DNA of 11,554 nt from DASQHM01 sp035632095 (GTDB taxonomy: Bacteria; Pseudomonadota; Alphaproteobacteria; Ferrovibrionales; Ferrovibrionaceae): positions 1-11,554 of the forward strand of contig DASQHM010000081.1 of assembly GCA_035632095.1 (NCBI GenBank), in the 5' to 3' direction. Positions within the stretch are counted from its first letter, which is position 1. Each line of letters opens with the position of its first letter. Shown here one piece after another: positions 1-6,228 of the stretch. Below the pieces are notes generated by a model. That model searched no databases. It was given only the letters and a program-made list of their open reading frames with translations, and was not told the DNA's origin. A program made the position numbers and the translations under genes.

Positions 1-1161
1 CATCATGCCCTCGATGTGCTTGAGCTGTTCCTCGTCGATGAAAATCTGCAATTCGCCTGCTTCCGAGAAATCGACTTGCGCGGCGAAATAGGTCACCGCC
101 TTGATGCGGTGGTCGCCGACGGCTGCCATATAGGCAAGCGTCGCCGCCATGAGCGTGCCGCCAATGCAATATCCGATGGCCGTCACGTCCTTCGAGCCGG
201 TCGCCTGTTGGCCGGCGTCGAGGGCGGCAAGAATGCCCTCACGCATGTAGTCCGCGAAATCCCGGTCCGCCAGGGTTTCGTCGGGATTGACCCAGCTGAC
301 CACGAACACCGTGTAGCCGTGCGCCACCGCCCATTTGATGAACGAATTGTCCTGCCGCAAATCCAGGATGTAGAACTTGTTGATCCAGGGCGGCACGATC
401 AGCAGCGGGCGCTCGTAGACCTCGTCGGTTGTCGGCGTGTATTGAATGAGCTGCATGAGGGCGTTCTGGAAGACGACCTTGCCCGGCGTCACGGCGACGT
501 TTTCGCCGACCTTGAACGCCGTCATGTCGGTCATCTTGATGGCGAGATGGCCTTTGCCGCGCTCCAAGTCCTCGAGCATGTGGGCGAGGCCCTTGACCAG
601 GTTCTCGCCGTTGCTTTCCAAGGTGCTGCGCAGGACTTCGGGATTGGTGAGCACGAAGTTCGAAGGCGCCATGGCATCGACGAATTGCCGGGTATAGAAG
701 TCGACCTTGTTGGCGGTCTTCTGGTCGAGGCCTTCCACGTCGCGCACCGTGTTCTGCATCCAGCGCGCGGTCAGCAGATAGGATTGCTTGATGAAGTCGA
801 ACACCTGGTTTTCGTCCCAGGCCGCGTCCTTGAAGCGCCGGTCGCCCTTCTCCGGAACGACCAACGGACCGGTCTCGGTGCCGAGGAAGCGCGCCGTCGT
901 GTTGCGCCAGAGATCCATGTACGACTTCCAAAGCTCGATCTGGGCATTCACCAGGCGAGCCGGATCGGACATCATCTTGGCCGTCATCTCCATGAAGGCG
1001 CCGCCGATGTTGAGCGGGTCGACGTCGCCGCCTCCATCGGTTTTCTGGCGCTTGAGGAAATCGGCCACCAGGCGCTGGCTTTGCGCGGCAATCTTTACGA
1101 GATTCTTGGAGAATTCGGTCGGGTCCGGCAACTTTATGTCGTTGTCAGGTTGATCCGCCAT
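1..1161 (-). CDS. phaC: Class I polyhydroxyalkanoate synthase PhaC, N-terminal 387 residues (runs off the window)
   Basis: PhaC polymerises (R)-3-hydroxyacyl-CoA into polyhydroxyalkanoate at the surface of carbon-storage granules. Translating the minus strand from the ATG at 1161 gives 387 codons without a stop up to base 1, so the C-terminal third is outside; class I enzymes are about 590-600 residues. The N-terminal region (residues about 1-200) is the helical PhaC_N type. It is followed by the conserved PPWINKFYILDL and VFVVSWVNPDE segments and the lipase-box-like GYCIGGT with the nucleophile at Cys332. The Asp and His of the triad should lie beyond the window. AAGGGA at 1169-1174 (minus strand), 7 bases before the ATG, supports this start. 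The gene is divergent from the lipoprotein gene at 1368. No granule-associated gene (phaP, phaR, phaA/B) is visible here. The family call is very secure; substrate chain length is inferred from class only. Confidence 0.96.
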   Translation of the reverse strand, partial: MADQPDNDIKLPDPTEFSKNLVKIAAQSQRLVADFLKRQKTDGGGDVDPLNIGGAFMEMTAKMMSDPARLVNAQIELWKSYMDLWRNTTARFLGTETGPLVVPEKGDRRFKDAAWDENQVFDFIKQSYLLTARWMQNTVRDVEGLDQKTANKVDFYTRQFVDAMAPSNFVLTNPEVLRSTLESNGENLVKGLAHMLEDLERGKGHLAIKMTDMTAFKVGENVAVTPGKVVFQNALMQLIQYTPTTDEVYERPLLIVPPWINKFYILDLRQDNSFIKWAVAHGYTVFVVSWVNPDETLADRDFADYMREGILAALDAGQQATGSKDVTAIGYCIGGTLMAATLAYMAAVGDHRIKAVTYFAAQVDFSEAGELQIFIDEEQLKHIEGMM

Positions 1162-1227
1162 CGCACAATCCCTTATTCTGGCCTGGATTTCGGCCCCCGA
1201 CCGTGCCGGACCCCAGACGAACGCGCC

Positions 1228-1256
1228 ATATAGCATGAAACGCCAAGCGCGAGTAA
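1228..1256 (-). promoter_or_regulatory. Candidate promoter of phaC
   Basis: Read on the minus strand, TTACTC (1256-1251) and CTATAT (1233-1228) are separated by 17 bases. CTATAT fits the -10 hexamer often seen in alphaproteobacterial housekeeping promoters, while the -35 match is poor. It lies about 67 bases before the phaC ATG. This is a pattern match only. Confidence 0.27.
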
Positions 1257-1267
1257 GGGCCCAGCTA

Positions 1268-1296
1268 TTGCACGGAATTGAGCGGCGCACTCTACT
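1268..1296 (+). promoter_or_regulatory. Candidate promoter of the OmpA-like lipoprotein gene
   Basis: TTGCAC (1268-1273) and TCTACT (1291-1296) are spaced by 17 bases, and an overlapping TACTAT sits at 1293-1298. The site lies about 70 bases before the ATG at 1368, in the divergent region shared with phaC. It is a weak hexamer match without other support. Confidence 0.24.
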
Positions 1297-1367
1297 ATCG
1301 AGGCTTTCACAGGTAGGCGCGGGCGGCGATAAGATTGAACCGATTCGATTGGCGCTAAGGTGACCTG

Positions 1368-2570
1368 ATGCGGCATTACCGCGTTCGACGCAATTTACCT
1401 ACGGCGATCCGGTGGGTCATGGGATCCGCCGCCGTCTTTGCCGCTGTCGTGGCGTTGCAGGGCTGCTCTGCCGTGCCCGATTGGGCCAACCCCGTCTCGT
1501 GGTACGACAACACCTTCGGCGATCAGCCGGCCGAATCCTCGGCGTCGACGGCAAACCAGGCCGACACGGCCAAGAGCGATTCATCCGCCGACGAGGAAAA
1601 GGCGTCCGGCGGCGCTCAGAAATTCCCCCGGCTGTCCTCGGTGCCGGATCGTCCGAAGACCTCTTCGCCGGAAGATCGCAAGGCGCTGCAGCAAAGCCTC
1701 GCCGCGGACCGCAGCGGCGCGCAATATTCCGATGAGGATTTGCGTGGCCGGCCGCCTTCGGCCGCACCGGTGTCGCCCCAGCCGGCGCCCGCCGTGACGG
1801 CGGCGGCGGCCCCGGAGCCGCCGCAACCGGCGGCAGCGCCGGTCCCAGTGCCGACGCCCGTACCGCCGAGCGCCCCTTCCGTGGCGCCCGCAGCAGGGCC
1901 GGCAACGCCGCCCGGCACGCCGGCCCGAGCCCCGGCGCCTTACTCGGCGCCGCCGCCGCAAATTCGCACGGCTGCGGCCGCGCCCGTCCCCGGCAATTCG
2001 GTGGACGAAGTCTACGCCCAGGCTCTCGCCCAATCGGCATCGACAGTGACCACGGCGCCCGCCAACGCCGCGTTCTCGGCACCGCGCGGGGCTCCGGTGC
2101 AGCGTTTTGCGACCGCCGTGCCGCCGCTGATGCAGCAGAACTACAATGCGTCCATGGCGACCCCGGTCCCGAGCCTGCCGCCCGCGGGCACGCCCACGGC
2201 CCGGTCGGGCAATCCGGCCTTTGCCGCCGCCGGATCCCAACTCGCCGACACGGTGTTCTTCGCCCGCGGCAGTGCCAATCTGAGCGGCGACGACCGCCAG
2301 GCGCTGCGCGACGTCGTTTCCCGCCACAAGACCCAAGGCGGCATCATCCGGATCGTCGGCCATGCCTCGGACGACGGGTCGAGCTCCGATCCGTGGCAGC
2401 AGAAATTGGCCAATTTCGACATCTCGCAGCGGCGCGCCGAGGCCGTTGCGGGCGAGCTTCGCAAGCTCGGCGCCAAATCCAATTCGATCTTCGTCGAAGC
2501 CGCCGAAGACGGCCCGGCGACGGGCGGTTCGGCGGAGGGACGGCGGGCGGAAATCTTCCTCGAAAATTAG
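1368..2570 (+). CDS. OmpA-family lipoprotein with Pro/Ala-rich linker
   Basis: Predicted 400-residue envelope lipoprotein. Residues 1-32 form a lipoprotein signal peptide (Arg-rich start, hydrophobic stretch, lipobox ending LQGC), giving lipidated Cys33. The mature N-terminus carries an aromatic segment, VPDWANPVSWYDNTFGD. Residues about 50-125 are polar and probably disordered; residues about 130-220 are a Pro/Ala-rich spacer that could span the periplasm. Residues about 295-400 are an OmpA/MotB/Pal-type domain: TVFFARGSANL, RIVGHASDDG, N349-x-x-I-S-x-x-RRA and a terminal RRAEIFL. Two oddities appear: the position that is Asp in Pal (GHAD) and OmpA (GYTD) is Ser334, and the loop before N349 is about seven residues longer than in Pal. 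Peptidoglycan binding is therefore probable from family but not certain. AAGG at 1357-1360, 7 bases before the ATG, supports the start. The gene is divergent from phaC and separated from the next gene by a 153-base leader. Confidence 0.88.
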   Translation: MRHYRVRRNLPTAIRWVMGSAAVFAAVVALQGCSAVPDWANPVSWYDNTFGDQPAESSASTANQADTAKSDSSADEEKASGGAQKFPRLSSVPDRPKTSSPEDRKALQQSLAADRSGAQYSDEDLRGRPPSAAPVSPQPAPAVTAAAAPEPPQPAAAPVPVPTPVPPSAPSVAPAAGPATPPGTPARAPAPYSAPPPQIRTAAAAPVPGNSVDEVYAQALAQSASTVTTAPANAAFSAPRGAPVQRFATAVPPLMQQNYNASMATPVPSLPPAGTPTARSGNPAFAAAGSQLADTVFFARGSANLSGDDRQALRDVVSRHKTQGGIIRIVGHASDDGSSSDPWQQKLANFDISQRRAEAVAGELRKLGAKSNSIFVEAAEDGPATGGSAEGRRAEIFLEN

Positions 2571-2723
2571 CCTTATTTACGTTACACAGCAGCGATATTT
2601 TAATCGCTGCGGGCGTACTCCGAGCGGTACGGGGCGTCTGTTGTGCGCCCGAAAAGGCGTAAACCCAGGAAAGGCCCGAAGAGGGCCCAAGCTTGCCCGG
2701 CAAGGGCATCAGGTGTCGGAGCT
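2571..2723 (+). other. Hairpin-rich leader between the lipoprotein gene and the aminotransferase gene
   Basis: Besides the 2589-2610 stem-loop this interval contains GGGCG/CGCCC (2632-2636 with 2646-2650), GGCCC/GGGCC (2673-2677 with 2683-2687) and CTTGC/GCAAG (2692-2696 with 2700-2704). The last ends 7 bases before AGGTG (2711-2715), the likely ribosome-binding site of the next gene. An open frame from 2643 reads into the aminotransferase, but its 27 extra residues are basic, low in complexity and unlike the family N-terminus, so I treat them as untranslated. I could not match the region to a known riboswitch. Confidence 0.4.
2589..2610 (+). terminator. Perfect 8-bp stem-loop after the lipoprotein gene; possible terminator
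   Basis: GCAGCGAT (2589-2596) and ATCGCTGC (2603-2610) pair perfectly around a 6-base A/T loop, starting 18 bases after the stop codon. No T tract follows on the plus strand, so it is not a textbook intrinsic terminator. It could instead stop 3' decay, act with Rho, or be part of the leader of the downstream aminotransferase-hom unit. Confidence 0.4.
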
Positions 2724-3944
2724 ATGGACAGCGATTTTCATCGGATCAAGCGGTTACCACCCTACGTGTTCGAGGAAGTCAACCGCATGAAGGCGCGGGC
2801 CCGCGCCGCCGGCGAAGACATTATCGATTTCGGCATGGGCAATCCCGATATGCCGACCCCGCCGCATATCGTCGAGAAGATGATCGAAGCAGTCCGCAAC
2901 CCGCGAACCCATCGCTATTCGAGTTCGCGCGGTATCCCCGGCCTGCGCAGGGCAGTGGCCGCCTATTATGGCCGGCGCTTCGGCGTCGATATCGACCCCG
3001 AGGGCGAGACGATCGTCACGCTCGGCTCGAAAGAGGGGCTGGCCAATCTCGCCCAGGCCATCGCAGCGCCCGGCGATACGTTCCTGGTCCCGAACCCGAG
3101 CTACCCGATCCATCCCTTCGGTTTCATCATCGCGGGTGCCGTGATCCGCCATGTGCCAATCGGTCCCGGCATCGATTTTCTGCAATCGCTCGAGCGGGCG
3201 GTTCGTCACAGCGTGCCGGCGCCGATCGCGCTGGTGGTGAGCTTCCCGGCGAACCCGACGGCCATGACCGTCGATCTCGACTTCTATCGCGAGGTCGTCG
3301 CCTTCGCGCGCAACCGCGGGCTTTACGTCATTTCCGATCTTGCCTACGCGGAAATCTATTTCGACGGCAAGCCGCCGCCGTCGATCCTGCAGGTTCCGGG
3401 CGCCAAGGACGTGGCCATCGAGTTGACCAGCATGAGCAAGACCTACGCCATGCCGGGCTGGCGCGTCGGCTTCGCCACCGGAAATCGCAAGCTGATCCAC
3501 GCCCTGACCCGCATCAAGTCGTATCTCGATTACGGCGCCTTCACGCCGATCCAGGTGGCGGCGGCGGCGGCCTTAAACGGCCCGCAGGATTGCGTCGAGG
3601 AAATGCGCCAGACCTACAGGTCGCGGCGCGACGTGCTCATCAAGGGTTTGAGCCAAGCGGGGTGGAGCGTGCCTTCGCCGGCCGCGTCCATGTTCGCCTG
3701 GGCGCCGATCCCGGAGCCATTTGCGCCGCTCGGTTCGCTCGAGTTCTCGAAGCTTCTGTTGGCGGAGGCCAAGGTTGCGGTTGCGCCCGGCCTCGGCTTC
3801 GGCGAGTACGGCGACGGCCATGTGCGTATCGCGCTCGTCGAAAACGAACAGCGCACGCGCCAAGCCTGCAAGAGCATCAAGAAGTTTCTCAGCTCACCCG
3901 ACAAGGTATTGAAGCTCGCCGAGACGCGGGCGCTCGCGTCTTGA
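2724..3944 (+). CDS. alaC: PLP-dependent class I/II aminotransferase, AlaC / LL-diaminopimelate aminotransferase-like
   Basis: A 406-residue cytosolic fold-type I aminotransferase that moves an amino group between an amino acid and a 2-oxo acid through PLP. Visible family residues are DFGMGNPDMPTP near the N-terminus, Asn177 in FPANPTA, Asp205 and Tyr208 in SDLAYAE, the Schiff-base lysine Lys239 in SMSKTYAMPGWRVGF, and Arg368 in GHVRIALV for the substrate carboxylate. The start at 2724 is chosen because MDSDFHRIKRLPPYVF is the usual N-terminus of this subgroup and AGGTG/GGAG precede it (2711-2721). The subgroup is often labelled LL-diaminopimelate aminotransferase, but E. coli AlaC, a glutamate-pyruvate aminotransferase, belongs to the same group, so the substrate is open. 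Its stop overlaps the start of hom, which points to shared expression and a role in amino-acid metabolism. The family is certain; the gene symbol is tentative. Confidence 0.9.
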   Translation: MDSDFHRIKRLPPYVFEEVNRMKARARAAGEDIIDFGMGNPDMPTPPHIVEKMIEAVRNPRTHRYSSSRGIPGLRRAVAAYYGRRFGVDIDPEGETIVTLGSKEGLANLAQAIAAPGDTFLVPNPSYPIHPFGFIIAGAVIRHVPIGPGIDFLQSLERAVRHSVPAPIALVVSFPANPTAMTVDLDFYREVVAFARNRGLYVISDLAYAEIYFDGKPPPSILQVPGAKDVAIELTSMSKTYAMPGWRVGFATGNRKLIHALTRIKSYLDYGAFTPIQVAAAAALNGPQDCVEEMRQTYRSRRDVLIKGLSQAGWSVPSPAASMFAWAPIPEPFAPLGSLEFSKLLLAEAKVAVAPGLGFGEYGDGHVRIALVENEQRTRQACKSIKKFLSSPDKVLKLAETRALAS

Positions 3945-5236
3945 CCGAGAGCCTCAACATCGGCATCGCCGGCCTCGGCACGGTCGGCGCGGGCGTCGTC
4001 AAGCTCATCGCCGAGCACCGCGGGCTCCTGGCCTTGCGTGCGGCGCGGCCGCTGAAAGTCGTGGCGGTCTCGGCGCGCGACAAGTCGAAAAAGCGCGGCA
4101 TCGACCTCGCGGGCGTCCGCTGGTGCGACGATCCGCTCGATCTCGCCCGCGACCCGAAAATCGACGTGGTCGTGGAACTGATCGGCGGCAGCGACGGCGT
4201 CGCCAAGGACTTGTGCGAAAGCGCCATCGCCGCCGGCAAGTCGGTCGTCACGGCGAACAAGGCGCTGCTGGCGCGCCACGGTACGGCGTTGGCACTGGCC
4301 GCCGAAGCCAAGGGCGTCGCTCTCGCCTGCGAGGCCGCCGTCGCCGGCGGCATTCCCATCATCAAGGCCTTGCGCGAGGGCCTCGCCGGCAACCTGATCA
4401 CGCGCGTGTTCGGAATCTTGAATGGCACCTGCAACTACATCCTGACGCAGATGCAGGAGACCGGTCGCGGATTCGACACGGTGCTTGCCGAGGCGCAGAG
4501 CCTAGGCTACGCCGAAGCCGATCCGAGTTTCGACGTGGACGGCATCGACGCCGCGCACAAGCTCGCCGTGCTCAGCAGCATGGCGTTCAACAGCGTGGTC
4601 GATTTCGACGCGGTCTATGTGGAAGGCATCCGTCACGTGACCGCCCAGGACATCGTTTTCGCGCGCGAGCTCGGCTATCGCATCAAGCTGCTGGCGATCG
4701 CACGACGCACCGCGCTCGGCATCGAGCAGCGGGTGCATCCCTGCATGATCGACGCCGACAGCGCCATCGCGCACGTGGACGGCGTGTTCAACGCTGTCGT
4801 CGCCGAAGGCGATTTCGTCGACCGCACCATGTTCGTCGGGCGGGGCGCCGGCGCCGGCCCGACCGCCTCCGCGGTCGTCGCCGATTTGGTGGACATCGCG
4901 TCGGGGCGGCGCGCGCCGACATTCGGCGTGCCCGCGAAAAACCTGGCGGCATCGAAGCGCTCTCCCATGGAGCGGCACATCGGACCTTATTACGTGCGCC
5001 TCATGGTTTCCGACCGTCCCGGCGTGATCGCCGACGTGGCCGCCGTGCTGCGCGACGAGAAGATCTCCATCGAATCCCTGTTGCAGCACGGCCGCGCCGC
5101 GGCGGGCGAGGCGGTGCCGGTGGTCATGACCACCCACGAAGCGGAGGAAGCGGCGATGGTGCGTGCCTTCAAGCGCATCGGCAAGCTCGGCACCGTGATC
5201 GAGCCGCCGCGCCTCATCCGCATCGAATTGCTCTGA
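3941..5236 (+). CDS. hom: Homoserine dehydrogenase with C-terminal ACT domain
   Basis: Reduces aspartate 4-semialdehyde to homoserine with NAD(P)H, the branch step to threonine and methionine. The 431-residue product shows the Rossmann motif GLGTVGAG (residues 11-18), SVVTANKALLA (from 101), the family signature FGILNGTCNYIL around residues 158-169, and Glu192, Asp203 and Lys207. These three match in spacing the E208/D219/K223 set of the yeast enzyme, with Lys207 the presumed acid-base residue. An ACT domain follows from about residue 346 (HIGPYYVRLMVSDRPGV), the usual site for threonine feedback in monofunctional enzymes. The start is TTG at 3941: it gives the expected MTESLNIGIAGLGTVG, and there is no in-frame ATG or GTG nearby. 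The TTG overlaps the TGA of the aminotransferase (TTGA), and no good Shine-Dalgarno is seen, so translation is probably coupled. The open frame continues upstream to 2693 only as a shadow of the aminotransferase, not a fusion. Confidence 0.95.
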   Translation: MTESLNIGIAGLGTVGAGVVKLIAEHRGLLALRAARPLKVVAVSARDKSKKRGIDLAGVRWCDDPLDLARDPKIDVVVELIGGSDGVAKDLCESAIAAGKSVVTANKALLARHGTALALAAEAKGVALACEAAVAGGIPIIKALREGLAGNLITRVFGILNGTCNYILTQMQETGRGFDTVLAEAQSLGYAEADPSFDVDGIDAAHKLAVLSSMAFNSVVDFDAVYVEGIRHVTAQDIVFARELGYRIKLLAIARRTALGIEQRVHPCMIDADSAIAHVDGVFNAVVAEGDFVDRTMFVGRGAGAGPTASAVVADLVDIASGRRAPTFGVPAKNLAASKRSPMERHIGPYYVRLMVSDRPGVIADVAAVLRDEKISIESLLQHGRAAAGEAVPVVMTTHEAEEAAMVRAFKRIGKLGTVIEPPRLIRIELL

Positions 5237-5245
5237 GGATCCAAG

Positions 5246-5251
5246 AAGGAG
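5246..5251 (+). promoter_or_regulatory. Ribosome-binding site of glpX
   Basis: AAGGAG ends 6 bases before the ATG at 5258. It is the best Shine-Dalgarno among the genes of this cluster and fixes the glpX start; hom upstream lacks one. Confidence 0.75.
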
Positions 5252-5257
5252 CCGGAA

Positions 5258-6214
5258 ATGGCCAAGAAGTCCGCGATGGAACGCAATCTTTCGCTGGAGG
5301 CGGTGCGGGTCACGGAAGCCGCGGCGATCGCCGCCGCCAAGCTGATGGGGCGGGGCGACGAAAAGGCGGCCGATCAGGCGGCGGTCGATGCCATGCGGAC
5401 GGCGCTCAACGGGCTCGACATCGAGGGCACGGTTGTGATCGGCGAAGGCGAGCGCGACGAGGCGCCGATGCTCTACATCGGCGAGAAGGTCGGCACGGGC
5501 AAAGGTACGGCCATCGACATCGCGCTCGATCCGCTGGAAGGCACGACCCTGACGGCGAAAGGCGGACCGAACGCCATGGCCGTGATGGCGTTCGCCGAGG
5601 CCGGCAACTTCCTGAACGCGCCGGACGTCTATATGGACAAGATCGCCGTCGGCGGCGGCCTGCCCAAGGACGTCATCGATCTCAACGCTTCGCCGGCGGA
5701 GAACCTCAAGTCACTGGCGGCCGCGAAAAAAGTCCCGGTCGGCGATCTGGTCGCCTGCATTCTCGACCGGCCGCGCCATGCGGAATTGATCTCGGCCGTG
5801 CGGGCGTCGGGTGCGCGCATCCGCCTCATCAGCGACGGCGACGTGGCGGGCGTCATCGCGACAACCGATCCTTCAACCGGCATCGACATATATATGGGCT
5901 CGGGCGGAGCGCCGCAAGGCGTGCTCGCCGCCGCGGCGCTGCGCTGCATCGGCGGCCAGATGGAAGGGCGGTTGCTGTTTCGCAATGAAGAAGAGAAGGG
6001 GCGCGCGCGGCGGCTTGGCGTCAACGATCTGAACCGCAAATACGGCCTGACCGATCTGGCGGCGGGCGACGTCATTTTCGCCGCGACCGGCGTTACCGAC
6101 GGATCGATGCTCGAAGGCGTGCATCTTGTGCCAGGCGGGATGACCACCCATTCCATCGTCATGCGATCGGCGCGCGGCACCGTACGCTGGATCAAGACGC
6201 GCCACCGCGCCTAG
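5258..6214 (+). CDS. glpX: Class II fructose-1,6-bisphosphatase GlpX
   Basis: Hydrolyses fructose 1,6-bisphosphate to fructose 6-phosphate in gluconeogenesis; in some alphaproteobacteria class II enzymes also serve the Calvin cycle. The 318-residue product matches the GlpX family along its length: GRGDEKAAD (residues 31-39, including a metal-ligand Asp at 34), VIGEGERDEAPMLYIGEKVG (59-78), the DPLEGTTLTA phosphatase motif (Asp91, Glu94), LNAPDVYMDKI, LISDGDVAG, and the late IFAATGVTDG segment. It is somewhat shorter than the 336-residue E. coli enzyme, which I recall has a longer segment before the IFAATG-like region. All metal and substrate motifs I can recognise are intact, so it should be active and Mn/Mg dependent. 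The gene starts 21 bases after hom and ends 14 bases before recJ, so it is probably co-transcribed with both. The link to homoserine synthesis looks positional rather than a pathway link. Confidence 0.96.
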   Translation: MAKKSAMERNLSLEAVRVTEAAAIAAAKLMGRGDEKAADQAAVDAMRTALNGLDIEGTVVIGEGERDEAPMLYIGEKVGTGKGTAIDIALDPLEGTTLTAKGGPNAMAVMAFAEAGNFLNAPDVYMDKIAVGGGLPKDVIDLNASPAENLKSLAAAKKVPVGDLVACILDRPRHAELISAVRASGARIRLISDGDVAGVIATTDPSTGIDIYMGSGGAPQGVLAAAALRCIGGQMEGRLLFRNEEEKGRARRLGVNDLNRKYGLTDLAAGDVIFAATGVTDGSMLEGVHLVPGGMTTHSIVMRSARGTVRWIKTRHRA

Positions 6215-6228
6215 GGCGGCGGCGCGAC

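Noticed and set aside
16..1233. 405-residue plus-strand open frame
   Set aside because: It lies antisense to phaC, whose translation is unmistakable. The frame is open because of GC-rich third positions, and its Arg/His/Glu/Val-rich product looks like no family.
1780..1990. Tandem repeat or CRISPR-like pattern in the GCC/CCG-rich stretch
   Set aside because: There is no fixed repeat unit or spacer; it is the Pro/Ala-rich linker of the lipoprotein, in frame.
1581..2363. Minus-strand open frames over the lipoprotein linker, rich in Arg/Gly
   Set aside because: They arise from the repetitive Pro/Ala codons of the lipoprotein spacer read in reverse; no start signal or domain supports them.
2571..2723. 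SAM-II type riboswitch before the aminotransferase-hom unit
   Set aside because: The conserved core bases I recall for that class are not present, and the stems do not form its pseudoknot arrangement.
2693..3940. N-terminal 416-codon extension of the hom frame
   Set aside because: It runs out of frame through the aminotransferase gene and gives an Arg-rich, low-complexity product. The family N-terminus begins at the TTG at 3941, so there is no fusion protein.
4123..5988. 621-residue plus-strand open frame across hom and glpX
   Set aside because: It is an out-of-frame shadow, extremely rich in Arg and Gly, and conflicts with two well-supported enzymes.
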